Positions 1 through 7,417 are shown, counted from the first letter of the stretch. The stretch: 7,554 nt of DNA from Bacillota bacterium (GCA_030526765.1 JAUNCB010000018.1:1-7554); one strand, 5' to 3'. Notes: generated by a model not told the origin, from the sequence alone. Translations and numbers: made by a program.

Positions 1-11
1 TTTTTTCGTAT

Positions 12-575
12 TCAGATTTCTTTATAGAGAAATACGGGGATCGGAGGATCTCCTGTGCGGTTATGAAAGGTATTGACGATAACGGTATATTTTCGGTTGT
101 CGATGCCTGCCAGATAAGCGAGGAGCGCATCCCGTTCCTCATAGCCGCTTTCGCCGCCGTAATAGATGCATAAAGACATGATACCCCCCGGCTTTAAAAG
201 CCGCAGACCCGCTTCAATGGCGGGGATGCTGCTTTCCGGACGGGTAAAGAGTTTATGGTCGCCTCCGGGCAGCCAGCCGAAATTGAACATGATACAGGAA
301 ACAGATTCCGCTGCAGCATATTGCTCCATGTTTTCGTGGCTGTCCAGAAATACATCGGCAATGGAATCGAAGCCCTTTTCAGAAAGCAGTGCCTTTGTTT
401 GTTCAACGGCTGCAGGTTGAATGTCAAAGGACAGCACCTTGCCGTTTTCTCCTGTGAGGCTGCATAAAAAGGCGGTATCTCTGCCTTTTCCCGCAGTGGC
501 ATCAATGCATAGATCACCGGGGCGTACATGCTCCGATACAAATTTATGTGCAAGAAAAAGTGTGTTTAGTCCCAT
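12..575 (-). CDS. mnmM: tRNA (mnm5s2U34) methyltransferase, MnmM/YtqB family
   Basis: A complete 187-residue class I SAM-dependent methyltransferase. The family (B. subtilis YtqB, renamed MnmM) methylates 5-aminomethyl-2-thiouridine at the wobble position of tRNA to give mnm5s2U; it is a cytoplasmic, housekeeping role. Visible motifs are the SAM-binding loop DATAGKGRDT at residues 25-34, the acidic residue ending motif II in LSFDIQ (Asp51), and the family signature FNFGWLPGGDHK at 98-109, followed by LLKPGG at 126-131 and NRTGDPPIPVF near the C-terminus. Length matches the family (about 190 residues). The ATG at 573-575 is preceded by AAGGAGG eight bases upstream, which fixes the start. It is transcribed divergently from the row of genes to its right and is probably functionally unrelated to them. 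Family membership is confident; the exact tRNA substrate is inferred from the family. Confidence 0.87.
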   Translation of the reverse strand: MGLNTLFLAHKFVSEHVRPGDLCIDATAGKGRDTAFLCSLTGENGKVLSFDIQPAAVEQTKALLSEKGFDSIADVFLDSHENMEQYAAAESVSCIMFNFGWLPGGDHKLFTRPESSIPAIEAGLRLLKPGGIMSLCIYYGGESGYEERDALLAYLAGIDNRKYTVIVNTFHNRTGDPPIPVFLYKEI

Positions 576-583
576 ATTCTGCC

Positions 584-590
584 CCTCCTT
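584..590 (-). promoter_or_regulatory. Ribosome binding site of mnmM
   Basis: On the minus strand this reads AAGGAGG, a full match to the anti-16S tail, with 8 nt to the ATG at 575. It decides the start codon of the methyltransferase gene. Confidence 0.85.
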
Positions 591-601
591 CTGTTTCCAT
601 T

Positions 602-630
602 ATTATACGGAAGGAAAAGGGAGAATGCAA
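602..630 (-). promoter_or_regulatory. Candidate sigma-A-type promoter for mnmM
   Basis: On the minus strand a perfect -10 TATAAT lies at 607-602, with TTGCAT at 630-625 as a partial -35 box (TTG matches) and a spacer of exactly 17 nt. Predicted transcription start is near 595, giving a leader of about 20 nt that contains the ribosome binding site. The -10 and spacing are good; the -35 is weak. This is a motif-based prediction. Confidence 0.5.
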
Positions 631-649
631 GGAGGAGAGAAGAGTTCCG

Positions 650-678
650 TTGTGCAGGGTGGCTTTGGATGGTATAAT
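650..678 (+). promoter_or_regulatory. Candidate extended -10 promoter for the plus-strand operon
   Basis: A perfect -10 TATAAT lies at 673-678, preceded by TGG at 670-672, so it forms an extended -10 (TGnTATAAT). A partial -35, TTGTGC, lies at 650-655 with a 17-nt spacer. Predicted transcription start is near 685, about 57 nt before the start of the FliB-like gene. It also argues against any upstream extension of that gene. No other good promoter is seen between 576 and 741 on this strand, so it may drive all four plus-strand genes. Confidence 0.55.
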
Positions 679-741
679 AAAAATCAGAAGCGTTTACCCT
701 TTTTGCAGAAAAAAGGACAGGGAAGAATGGGAGGAAGCAGA

Positions 742-1689
742 ATGAAATGGATTGCACCTGATTATTACAGGGATTTTCAATGTATTGCCGATCAGTGCAG
801 GCATAGCTGCTGCATTGGCTGGGTGATCGATGTTGACCCTGATACACTGGCGTATTATCAAACGATTACAGGAAAACTGGGGAAGCGTCTGCAGGATGGG
901 ATCGATGCGCAGGGAGAAACTGCCCATTTCATTCTGGGAGAAGGAGAAAGATGTCCTTTTCTGAATCAGACAGGGCTTTGCGATCTGATCACCGAACTGG
1001 GAGAAGAGGCTCTTTGTCAGATTTGTACAGACCATCCCCGTTATCGGAATTTTTATTCTGACCGTACAGAGATCGGGCTGGGGCTGTGCTGTGAGGCAGC
1101 GGGAGCGCTGATTCTGAGAAAGAAGGAAAAAACAGAACTGATCCTTCTGGAAGAGGATGATGGAGGAGAAGCACTGGAGGATGCAGATGCCTCTCTGCTG
1201 GAATGGCGGGCAGAGCTGATTGCATTGGCGCAGGATCGAAGGATATGTGTGGCAGATCGAGCGGAAAACATCCTGCAGGCGGCAGAATTGCAGCTTCCGA
1301 AGGATACAGTCGCAGAATGGGCGGAGATTTACCTGGGACTGGAGCGATTAGAGGAAACTTGGACGGAGCGGCTGCAGGAGCTGCGGGATACAGAAACCTC
1401 CGCTGTGCCTGTGCTTGATGGTGCAGAGTGGGAAATTGCCTTTGAGCAGTTACTGGTATATTTTCTTTATCGACAGCTTCCCTTTGCGCTGGATGACGGG
1501 GAATATGAAGGCAGGGCTGCCTTTGCGGTGCTGAGCTATAAAATCATTTGTCAGATGTGTTATGTGCATGCTGTTCTCCATGGGAAGATAGAACTGGAGA
1601 ATCTGGTGGAGATTGCCCGCCAGTATTCTGCGGAGATCGAATATTCTGATGAGAATGTAGAGGCATTGCTGGATGCCATTCTGACATAA
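742..1689 (+). CDS. FliB-like (flagellin lysine-N-methylase family) cysteine-cluster protein
   Basis: A 315-residue protein of the family usually annotated as flagellin lysine-N-methylase (FliB) or YkgJ/CxxCxxCC-type. Salmonella FliB methylates surface lysines of flagellin. The N-terminus KWIAPDYYRDF is followed by the metal-ligand cluster: Cys14, Cys19, Cys23 and Cys24, then Cys71, Cys80, Cys92 and Cys95 (ERCPF, GLCDL, LCQICTDHPRY), then the pair Cys116-Cys117 in GLGLCCEAAG. The cluster probably holds a metal or Fe-S centre. The C-terminus ends in SDENVEALLDAIL. The frame stays open back to 421, but the ATG at 742 is chosen because GGGAGG lies at 729-734 with 7-nt spacing, the sequence then begins with the conserved KWIAPDYY, and the promoter lies at 673-678. 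A start at 727 (five residues longer) is possible. It is shorter than enterobacterial FliB (about 400 residues), and no flagellar gene is visible here, so its substrate is unknown. It heads the probable operon, 27 nt before the next gene. Confidence 0.85.
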   Translation: MKWIAPDYYRDFQCIADQCRHSCCIGWVIDVDPDTLAYYQTITGKLGKRLQDGIDAQGETAHFILGEGERCPFLNQTGLCDLITELGEEALCQICTDHPRYRNFYSDRTEIGLGLCCEAAGALILRKKEKTELILLEEDDGGEALEDADASLLEWRAELIALAQDRRICVADRAENILQAAELQLPKDTVAEWAEIYLGLERLEETWTERLQELRDTETSAVPVLDGAEWEIAFEQLLVYFLYRQLPFALDDGEYEGRAAFAVLSYKIICQMCYVHAVLHGKIELENLVEIARQYSAEIEYSDENVEALLDAILT

Positions 1690-1716
1690 GAAGAGATTCG
1701 GGAGGAAGGAAAATAT

Positions 1717-2547
1717 ATGTATTTTGAAATATTGGATCAAGCGGCATTGCAGCAATATATGAAATACTGGGACAGAGAGGACTGGAGCGAAATTCTGGAC
1801 GAAGGAAACAGCCTGTATCCGAATCACATTGCTTTCGGAATACGGGAGAAGTGGCAGCCTGCGGCACTGCTGGTTGCAGAGATGACGGAGGAAAGGGCAG
1901 AAGTCAGAAAATTGTTGTTTTGTTCGGAGGCAGCCCTCGAGGAACTGATGCTGATTTTTCGCCACCATGTAGAGGGCTCCGGTTATGATAGAATCTGTTA
2001 TCAATGGGTTTTGCCGCAGGAACAGGCGGATCAGCTGAGGGGAAAGCTGCAGAAGGCAGGCTGGACGGAAGCTGCAGAAAGAGAAACTGTATTTCAGATC
2101 AGAAGGGCGGAGATCCCCTTCTGGGAGAGAGCGACAAAGGGAAGTGTAAAAGGTGAGGTTGTTCCGCTTTTTGAAACATCGGAGGCCTTACGTATGGCTT
2201 TGGTAGAGGAACTGCCGGAGGATACAAAATTTTTCCGGTATGAAAATATATTACCTGAATTTTCCCTTGCCTATGTGGAGAATGGGAAGATTGAAGGGTA
2301 TTTTCTCAGCGTGGAGCGAAAGGGCGAAATTTGGTTGATCGATGCAAAATGGCCGGAAAAGCAGACGGCAAAGGGGGCGTTGATCATTGGAATGGCGGTG
2401 CCCTTTCAGCAGAGAAAGGCACCCTGGATGTATGTTGTTTCCAGAGATGTGTTTTCGGAGCGTATTATGAAAACATTTTTTAAAAAGCAGATCATGGGTG
2501 TTCAGTCTGTTTTGAGAAATAAGGAGGAACCGTATGGAGATCTATAA
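1717..2547 (+). CDS. GNAT-like protein, probable degenerate tandem acetyltransferase fold
   Basis: A 276-residue soluble protein that I cannot name. Its pattern suggests two GNAT-like halves. In the first (about 1-135) a strand pair (HIAFGIREKWQPAALLVAEM) is followed by VRKLLF, a helix, and a terminal RGKLQKAGWTEAAERETVF resembling the end of a GNAT domain. In the second (about 145-270), FSLAYVENGKIEGYFLSVER is followed by IWLIDAKW, a helix, and FFKKQIMGVQSVL. Neither half shows the R/QxxGxG/A acetyl-CoA pyrophosphate loop, so catalysis is doubtful and a binding or adaptor role is possible. No signal peptide or membrane segment is seen. The ATG has GGAGGAAGGA at 1701-1710 just upstream. The last 14 nt overlap the start of the giant protease gene, which suggests translational coupling. 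The reading frame is certain; the fold is an inference from sequence pattern. Confidence 0.6.
   Translation: MYFEILDQAALQQYMKYWDREDWSEILDEGNSLYPNHIAFGIREKWQPAALLVAEMTEERAEVRKLLFCSEAALEELMLIFRHHVEGSGYDRICYQWVLPQEQADQLRGKLQKAGWTEAAERETVFQIRRAEIPFWERATKGSVKGEVVPLFETSEALRMALVEELPEDTKFFRYENILPEFSLAYVENGKIEGYFLSVERKGEIWLIDAKWPEKQTAKGALIIGMAVPFQQRKAPWMYVVSRDVFSERIMKTFFKKQIMGVQSVLRNKEEPYGDL
2521..2527 (+). promoter_or_regulatory. Ribosome binding site of the giant protease gene, inside the previous gene
   Basis: AAGGAGG ends 6 nt before the ATG at 2534 and lies inside the coding sequence of the preceding gene, whose stop codon is at 2545-2547. The strong site and 14-nt overlap fix the start and support reinitiation or coupled translation. 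Confidence 0.88.
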
Positions 2548-5500
2548 GAAAAAGTCGGAATATAAACAACGGCAGAAGCTGGAGACAATGGTGCATGAGG
2601 ATAGAAAAACCATAGATGTTTATCAGAATATGGCACAGGAAAAGCTGTCCTACCAATACAGCATGAGAAAATCTATGGTACGCAATTACAGGGATTTTAT
2701 GATCTATCGCGCCATGAAGGCAGAGGAAGCACAGGAATATGGAAAATTTCAGCAGGCGGCAGACTATGTGAATCGGCATAAAAACCGTCTGGGGGAATTA
2801 AAGATGCCGGGGATGGAAGAAACAGCTGCATTTTCTCTGGATCAGGTGGTTCTTCATCTTTGTAACAGCACTGTGCTGCAGGACACTGTCAGTCAGGAGG
2901 ATATGCGCTCCATCGTGGATCAGCTGATGGCAGGAAACTATATACAGCAGGGAAATCCCAATGCGGAGGATTGTCGGCAGATCGAAAGGGAAGGACTGCG
3001 TTCTTTGCAGGAAATATATTTCCGTCAGCTGGACGGTCTGCGCAGGAAATATGACGGGGAAAAACTCAGAAAGCTTTCACCTTCTTCCTTTCTGAAGCAG
3101 TATGATATTCTGGAGCGGGATTTTGCATGTATAGAGGACATGGAAACTTTTTTCGGTACCTACGCAGGAGAACTGGAGAACTCTCCTGAAATGAAGAAGA
3201 TGATGGAACTGCTTACTTATTATTCTGTCACATGGAAGGCACTGAAGCGGCGGCAGAATGCCTTTGAAAACGGCGATCTGGATGGCAGAGCGGAAGCGGA
3301 ATTCAGAGAACAGACAAAGTATGTTTACGAAGCAGCAAAAGAAAAAGGGATACTGGAAGGCAAAAAGCCCAGAGTGAATGTTAATCTGGAGGAGAAAAGA
3401 AAGCGTCAGAGGGAGAAAAGATCGGCAATCATTGAGGCACAATCCAAGCATGAGCGGATGCTGGAGGCGGACGAGAAAATGTCTGCGGAAATGTATCGGA
3501 TCGAGAGTGCCTATGAAGAGCTTTCCCGTGCTTGGATCATTTATAAAAATGATATTCAGGACAGGGAAAAAGAAGCCCTTGAGAGGAAAGAAGAAAAGAA
3601 AGAGGAAATTCCTGAGAATAAGCTTACGGAAGAGGAAAGAAAACATCGGGAAGAAGAGCAGAAGCGGATTGCGGAAAGAGAAAAACGGATTGCAGAATAT
3701 GAGAAGCGTACCGATGTATTCCGTGAGGATGAAGCAGAACAGGCACTCAAAGAATGGGTGGCAGAGCGGAAGGCAAGATTTGATTCCGGTATCGGAGATG
3801 TTACGCAGGAGAATGTGCTGACATATGGACAGGATACCATTGCCGAAATCGAAGCTCTTGAAAATACATTGAAGGGATGCAGTGATGCGGACTTTATCGA
3901 ACAGTACAGTCAGCTTCTTTTGAAACGGGAAAGACTGGAAGCGAAGGTGAACCGACTCAGATACAGTGATGTATTTAGTGTGGCAAGAGAGAAATTAAAG
4001 GATCTGGGGCAGCTGCCTCAGGAGGAAGTGGAAAAACGGGAGGCAGAAAAGAAGCGGTATGAAAGCATCCGTCAGATGGACCACCGCTTCGCCAATATCC
4101 AGACTGAATTTCCGCTGTATCAAAAGGCGGAAAAGATCATTAAAACCAGAGCGGCTTCCATTGAAAAATACGGGTATACGGTGGGCGGCAGTATGGCAGA
4201 GCTAGAGGATATGGCAGAACTGCTTTATAGCTATGCAGAGCGAAAGACGGAGCAGCAAAGAGGTGCTGCGGCATCCGAAGCAAACGGGCGGGGGGAAACC
4301 TCTCGACTGAGACGTGCGCTCGGACACAGCTTCAGGGGGAATCCTTTTTCCGAATTGAAAAAACTGGATAAAGACCAGATTAAAACGGAACTTTCAGACT
4401 GCAGGTTTATATCAGAGCTTCGCCGACAGCAGCCGAACTTCTATCATCTTGGATTGACGGCAGAGGAGCATGTCAAAGCAGAAAAAATGTGTGCACTTCT
4501 TCCTTTGTATGAAAGGGCGTATGAACTGACACTGCAGTATCTGGGGGAAACAAAACATGGCGCAAGTTCCTTTGGAGCACTGGAGCAGGAATGGAAAGAA
4601 GCGGTAAAACGATTTATGGCGATCTACAGAACTGCTTCCCATACTGTTAATGTGGAAAAATTTAAAGTGGAAAACCGTTACCAGAAGCAGCAGGATCGGA
4701 TCAATGCTTTTTTAAAGGATCCATCTCTTTTGCTGGAAGAAAAAGAAGCGGAAGTGCTTAAAATATCTGTGCAGGGCTTTGACTTCGTTACAGAGCATAC
4801 GGAGGAAATGAAGAAAAAAGATATTGGTTATATCTATGATGTGTCTAACTGTATTCATCTGGCAGAGAAAAATGAGGCGGCAGTGGTGGATGACAAGGCA
4901 CTGGATGGGATTGCTGTGCTGAGTTGCCGTTTTTTCGCTGAAATAGAGCAGATCAAGGGAGTACTGAAAGAAGCAGAATATGGGGATTATGCTTTCTTCA
5001 CTAACAGAGAAAACCTGTTCCGCTGTCAGAAGCAATCCTATTATCTGGAAAAAATCACAGAAAATAAAAGGCTGATGGAAAGCCTCAGACAGCGCTGCGG
5101 GGAAAGAGAAGAACTGGAATATCTGAAGCTTATGCTGGAAAAGATGCCAAAGCAGATGCGGGAGATCCGTGCTATGGCAGAATATGCAGCGGCACTGGAA
5201 ATAAACTATGCCATCCTGAACGGTATAAATGAAATGTCGGTTTATAGTGGAAATAATCATACATTGATGTCTGGCAAGCATCTGAAGACTACTGCGCAAA
5301 TGAAGCGGATGCAGAGTGAATGGATCATTCATCAGCTGCGGGCGGAAAAAGGAAAAATCGACTATGCGGAGGAGATTCGTAAACAGCAGATGGAAGCAAG
5401 AATCCGCCACGCTCTTGGGCAGGAGAAGCTCGCCAGTGATGCGAAAACCTTTGCTGCAAATCTGAAGCAGGTGGAAAGTCTGGAAAGTCTTGGTGGCAAT

Positions 5501-7417
5501 TTGATCGGTGCCCCCCTGCAGCTGTTTGGCTGGCTGATGCATGAGCCAAGAACGGCAGAGCACGGTATGGTATGCTATCAGAAATGCGTGGAAAAGCATA
5601 TCGAAATGCAGAGAATGCTGGGAGTGGATGCAGGGATGATGCAGGAGGCCTCTCTGCCGAAGCAGTGGCAGCGGGGCTCACAGGACTATGCCCCCACTAT
5701 TGATCTGGATGCACTCTTTGCCAGTCCTATGAAAAAGCGAATCCATGGGCTGATTAAGCGTCCGGAACTGGCGTCTTCCATGCAGTTCACGCTGGAAGAC
5801 GAGAAGGATGCGGAATTTTTGATCGCCATGGATGCCATTTCCCGCTATACAACGGTATTGGGCATTGTGAATACGGATACAACGGAAATGGAAATGGCGT
5901 TTCTGGATACCTTCCGGAAAAAGGCACAGGATTATCTGGAGTATCATATTGCCTGTGAAGAGGAAAGTGTAGTGCAGCGATGTGATATACTGCGGGAAAT
6001 TCTGCAGGAGCTGAAGGGCAATCTGGATGGGACCATGGCAGAAACCATGTCTGAAGAGGAACTGGAAAAAATCAAGGAAGGCACCGTTGCCTATGTGGAA
6101 AATACCATCTATTCTCAGAATATGGAGGAATCCAATATTCAGGATATTCCACTGTTTTTGCACGAGCCGAATATCAATGATGTAAAACAGAGTGCCATCG
6201 GGGACTGCTGGCTGGTTTCTGCCATCAGTGCACTGGTTCGCTCCAGCCCGGAGTTTATCAGAAGTATGTTCCATGATACGGGGGATGGCGATGTGATCGT
6301 GCGACTGTATCAGGCGGAGCGTTATGGAGAGCGGATTACCTCTAATCAGGCAATGCAGAAAGATCGGGAAAGCATTCGTATCTTCCCCGTTTATGTGAAG
6401 CTGCGCAAGCATTATGAAACAGGATGGGGCAATGCCTGCGACTGTACATGGGTACAGCTGCTGGAAAAGGCTTATGCCCTGACGGGAATGAATATGCGCA
6501 ATGAAATGCGGATAGAGGGAAATCAGATGTATAATGTGGTGGATGAGTTGACTTATGGTTTACATGATGTGGCACTGTTGCACATGACAGGATATTTTCC
6601 GGAAGAAATCAAAAATGGAGTAAAGTATAAGCCAAAAGAAAATGATTTCTATGACTCGGTCTTTTTGGCATCTATGCTGGAGGGATTTACTCCGGTAGTT
6701 GTCAATCAGGCAGTGACCGAACTGTTTACAGAGGAAGAGAAAAAACTTCAGGAAAACAGTATAGGAAAATTGGCTAATCTGATCAAGGAACTGGGAGTAC
6801 CGGAGGAGGAGGTCGAAAAGCAGCTGTTGCAGAATATCGAAAATGCAAGACTGGGGATTCGCGGAGAAAAATTTGGGGCGAACCTGCGCGACATCCATGG
6901 TACGAGAAATAACTATGCGCAAAAGCTGGGGGCAGAAAATAAGTACACAGATTTGGAAAGTGAACGGACTGCTGTTGCTACCTGTGCAGAATACTTTGCA
7001 GAGGGACGGAAGGACGGCTATACGGTGGAAGAGCATATCTTCTATCAGAGATGTAAAAAGGCTTTTGCAGAAAAAAGTACCCTTTCGGTGGCGATTCCCC
7101 ACTGTGTGGATCTTCTGGATGCTCAGGAGAAAAATGGGAAATATTTTATCCTGCTCAGAGACCCCTTTAATATTTATAACCATACCTATACTATGGAAAA
7201 GGATTCTAAAGTGAAGCTGACACAGGAGGGGCTCGGAACCGTTCTGATGGGTCATAAACAGAATCGTGAGCTGACGGGCAACGGAGCAGAAATGCTTTTC
7301 TACGGTTTCCGTGGCACTTCATGGGTGGAACTGAAGGATCTGTATCGGGTTGTTTATGGAATTTACAAAGCGCCTGTGAATCTGAAGGTCAATAATGACT
7401 GGAATATGGGGTTGTAA
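2534..7417 (+). CDS. Giant calpain-like (C2 family) cysteine protease with long helical N-terminal region
   Basis: A 1627-residue protein whose C-terminal part (about 1205-1614) is a papain-fold protease of the calpain type. Evidence, in order: NDVKQSAIGDCWLVSAISAL with nucleophile Cys1225 (GDCW at 1223-1226); FPVYVKLR and WVQLLEKAYA at 1306-1315, a calpain hallmark; His1523 in IPHCVDLL; LLRDPFN at 1540-1546, where Asp1543 stands in for the usual catalytic Asn; and GTSWVELKDLYRVVYGIY at the end (Trp1597), matching the calpain GxFWM-type segment. The first ~1200 residues are charged, mostly helical and match no family I recognise. They include a Glu/Lys/Arg-rich probable coiled coil at 344-392, a Gly/Ala-rich linker at 576-590, and one short hydrophobic stretch at 986-1002. 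No signal peptide, EF-hand or C2-like calpain domain is seen. It probably acts on proteins in the cytoplasm, or is an effector exported without a cleaved leader; substrate unknown. The gene overlaps the preceding gene by 14 nt and precedes a GNAT gene by 29 nt. Confidence 0.93.
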   Translation: MEIYKKKSEYKQRQKLETMVHEDRKTIDVYQNMAQEKLSYQYSMRKSMVRNYRDFMIYRAMKAEEAQEYGKFQQAADYVNRHKNRLGELKMPGMEETAAFSLDQVVLHLCNSTVLQDTVSQEDMRSIVDQLMAGNYIQQGNPNAEDCRQIEREGLRSLQEIYFRQLDGLRRKYDGEKLRKLSPSSFLKQYDILERDFACIEDMETFFGTYAGELENSPEMKKMMELLTYYSVTWKALKRRQNAFENGDLDGRAEAEFREQTKYVYEAAKEKGILEGKKPRVNVNLEEKRKRQREKRSAIIEAQSKHERMLEADEKMSAEMYRIESAYEELSRAWIIYKNDIQDREKEALERKEEKKEEIPENKLTEEERKHREEEQKRIAEREKRIAEYEKRTDVFREDEAEQALKEWVAERKARFDSGIGDVTQENVLTYGQDTIAEIEALENTLKGCSDADFIEQYSQLLLKRERLEAKVNRLRYSDVFSVAREKLKDLGQLPQEEVEKREAEKKRYESIRQMDHRFANIQTEFPLYQKAEKIIKTRAASIEKYGYTVGGSMAELEDMAELLYSYAERKTEQQRGAAASEANGRGETSRLRRALGHSFRGNPFSELKKLDKDQIKTELSDCRFISELRRQQPNFYHLGLTAEEHVKAEKMCALLPLYERAYELTLQYLGETKHGASSFGALEQEWKEAVKRFMAIYRTASHTVNVEKFKVENRYQKQQDRINAFLKDPSLLLEEKEAEVLKISVQGFDFVTEHTEEMKKKDIGYIYDVSNCIHLAEKNEAAVVDDKALDGIAVLSCRFFAEIEQIKGVLKEAEYGDYAFFTNRENLFRCQKQSYYLEKITENKRLMESLRQRCGEREELEYLKLMLEKMPKQMREIRAMAEYAAALEINYAILNGINEMSVYSGNNHTLMSGKHLKTTAQMKRMQSEWIIHQLRAEKGKIDYAEEIRKQQMEARIRHALGQEKLASDAKTFAANLKQVESLESLGGNLIGAPLQLFGWLMHEPRTAEHGMVCYQKCVEKHIEMQRMLGVDAGMMQEASLPKQWQRGSQDYAPTIDLDALFASPMKKRIHGLIKRPELASSMQFTLEDEKDAEFLIAMDAISRYTTVLGIVNTDTTEMEMAFLDTFRKKAQDYLEYHIACEEESVVQRCDILREILQELKGNLDGTMAETMSEEELEKIKEGTVAYVENTIYSQNMEESNIQDIPLFLHEPNINDVKQSAIGDCWLVSAISALVRSSPEFIRSMFHDTGDGDVIVRLYQAERYGERITSNQAMQKDRESIRIFPVYVKLRKHYETGWGNACDCTWVQLLEKAYALTGMNMRNEMRIEGNQMYNVVDELTYGLHDVALLHMTGYFPEEIKNGVKYKPKENDFYDSVFLASMLEGFTPVVVNQAVTELFTEEEKKLQENSIGKLANLIKELGVPEEEVEKQLLQNIENARLGIRGEKFGANLRDIHGTRNNYAQKLGAENKYTDLESERTAVATCAEYFAEGRKDGYTVEEHIFYQRCKKAFAEKSTLSVAIPHCVDLLDAQEKNGKYFILLRDPFNIYNHTYTMEKDSKVKLTQEGLGTVLMGHKQNRELTGNGAEMLFYGFRGTSWVELKDLYRVVYGIYKAPVNLKVNNDWNMGL
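3563..3709 (+). other. Charged probable coiled-coil segment of the giant protease
   Basis: Encodes residues 344-392, almost entirely Glu, Lys and Arg with few hydrophobics. It ends in a near-perfect heptad duplication, KRIAERE then KRIAEYE at residues 377-390, followed by KRT. The pattern suggests a long single helix or coiled coil that could act as a spacer or an oligomerisation element. It is a segment of the coding sequence, not a separate gene. Confidence 0.7.
6146..7375 (+). other. Calpain-type C2 protease domain
   Basis: Encodes residues 1205-1614. Catalytic candidates are Cys1225, His1523 and Asp1543. The Cys to LEKAYA distance (81 residues) is like animal calpains, but LEKAYA to His is about 210 residues, far more than the roughly 70 in classical calpains, which means an insertion of about 140 residues. 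Part of this insertion (1399-1439) is a charged helical stretch. The domain ends only 13 residues before the C-terminus, so no regulatory domain follows it; any control must come from the N-terminal region or another protein. Confidence 0.9.

Noticed and set aside
1..11. T-run at the left edge as a terminator tail
   Set aside because: No stem is visible inside the window, and the T-run is on the wrong strand for ending mnmM transcription.
421..741. Open frame extending the FliB-like gene upstream to 421
   Set aside because: It runs antisense through mnmM and across both promoters, and the sequence before MKWIAPDYY shows no family similarity. The GGGAGG site supports the start at 742.
3378..3821. 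Plus-strand Arg/Lys-rich open frame overlapping the coiled-coil segment
   Set aside because: It is an out-of-frame reading of purine-rich codons; the very basic composition is an artefact.
4712..5599. Long minus-strand open frame (295 codons) inside the protease gene
   Set aside because: It is rich in Phe, Leu, His and Cys, as expected from the reverse of a purine-rich coding strand, and has no recognisable domain. The plus-strand frame is clearly coding.
5678..6412. Minus-strand open frame (244 codons) opposite the start of the protease domain
   Set aside because: It lies opposite the conserved GDCW region and is explained as a shadow of that gene.
6560..7255. Minus-strand open frame (231 codons) opposite the end of the protease domain
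   Set aside because: Same shadow effect; no start site context and no domain.
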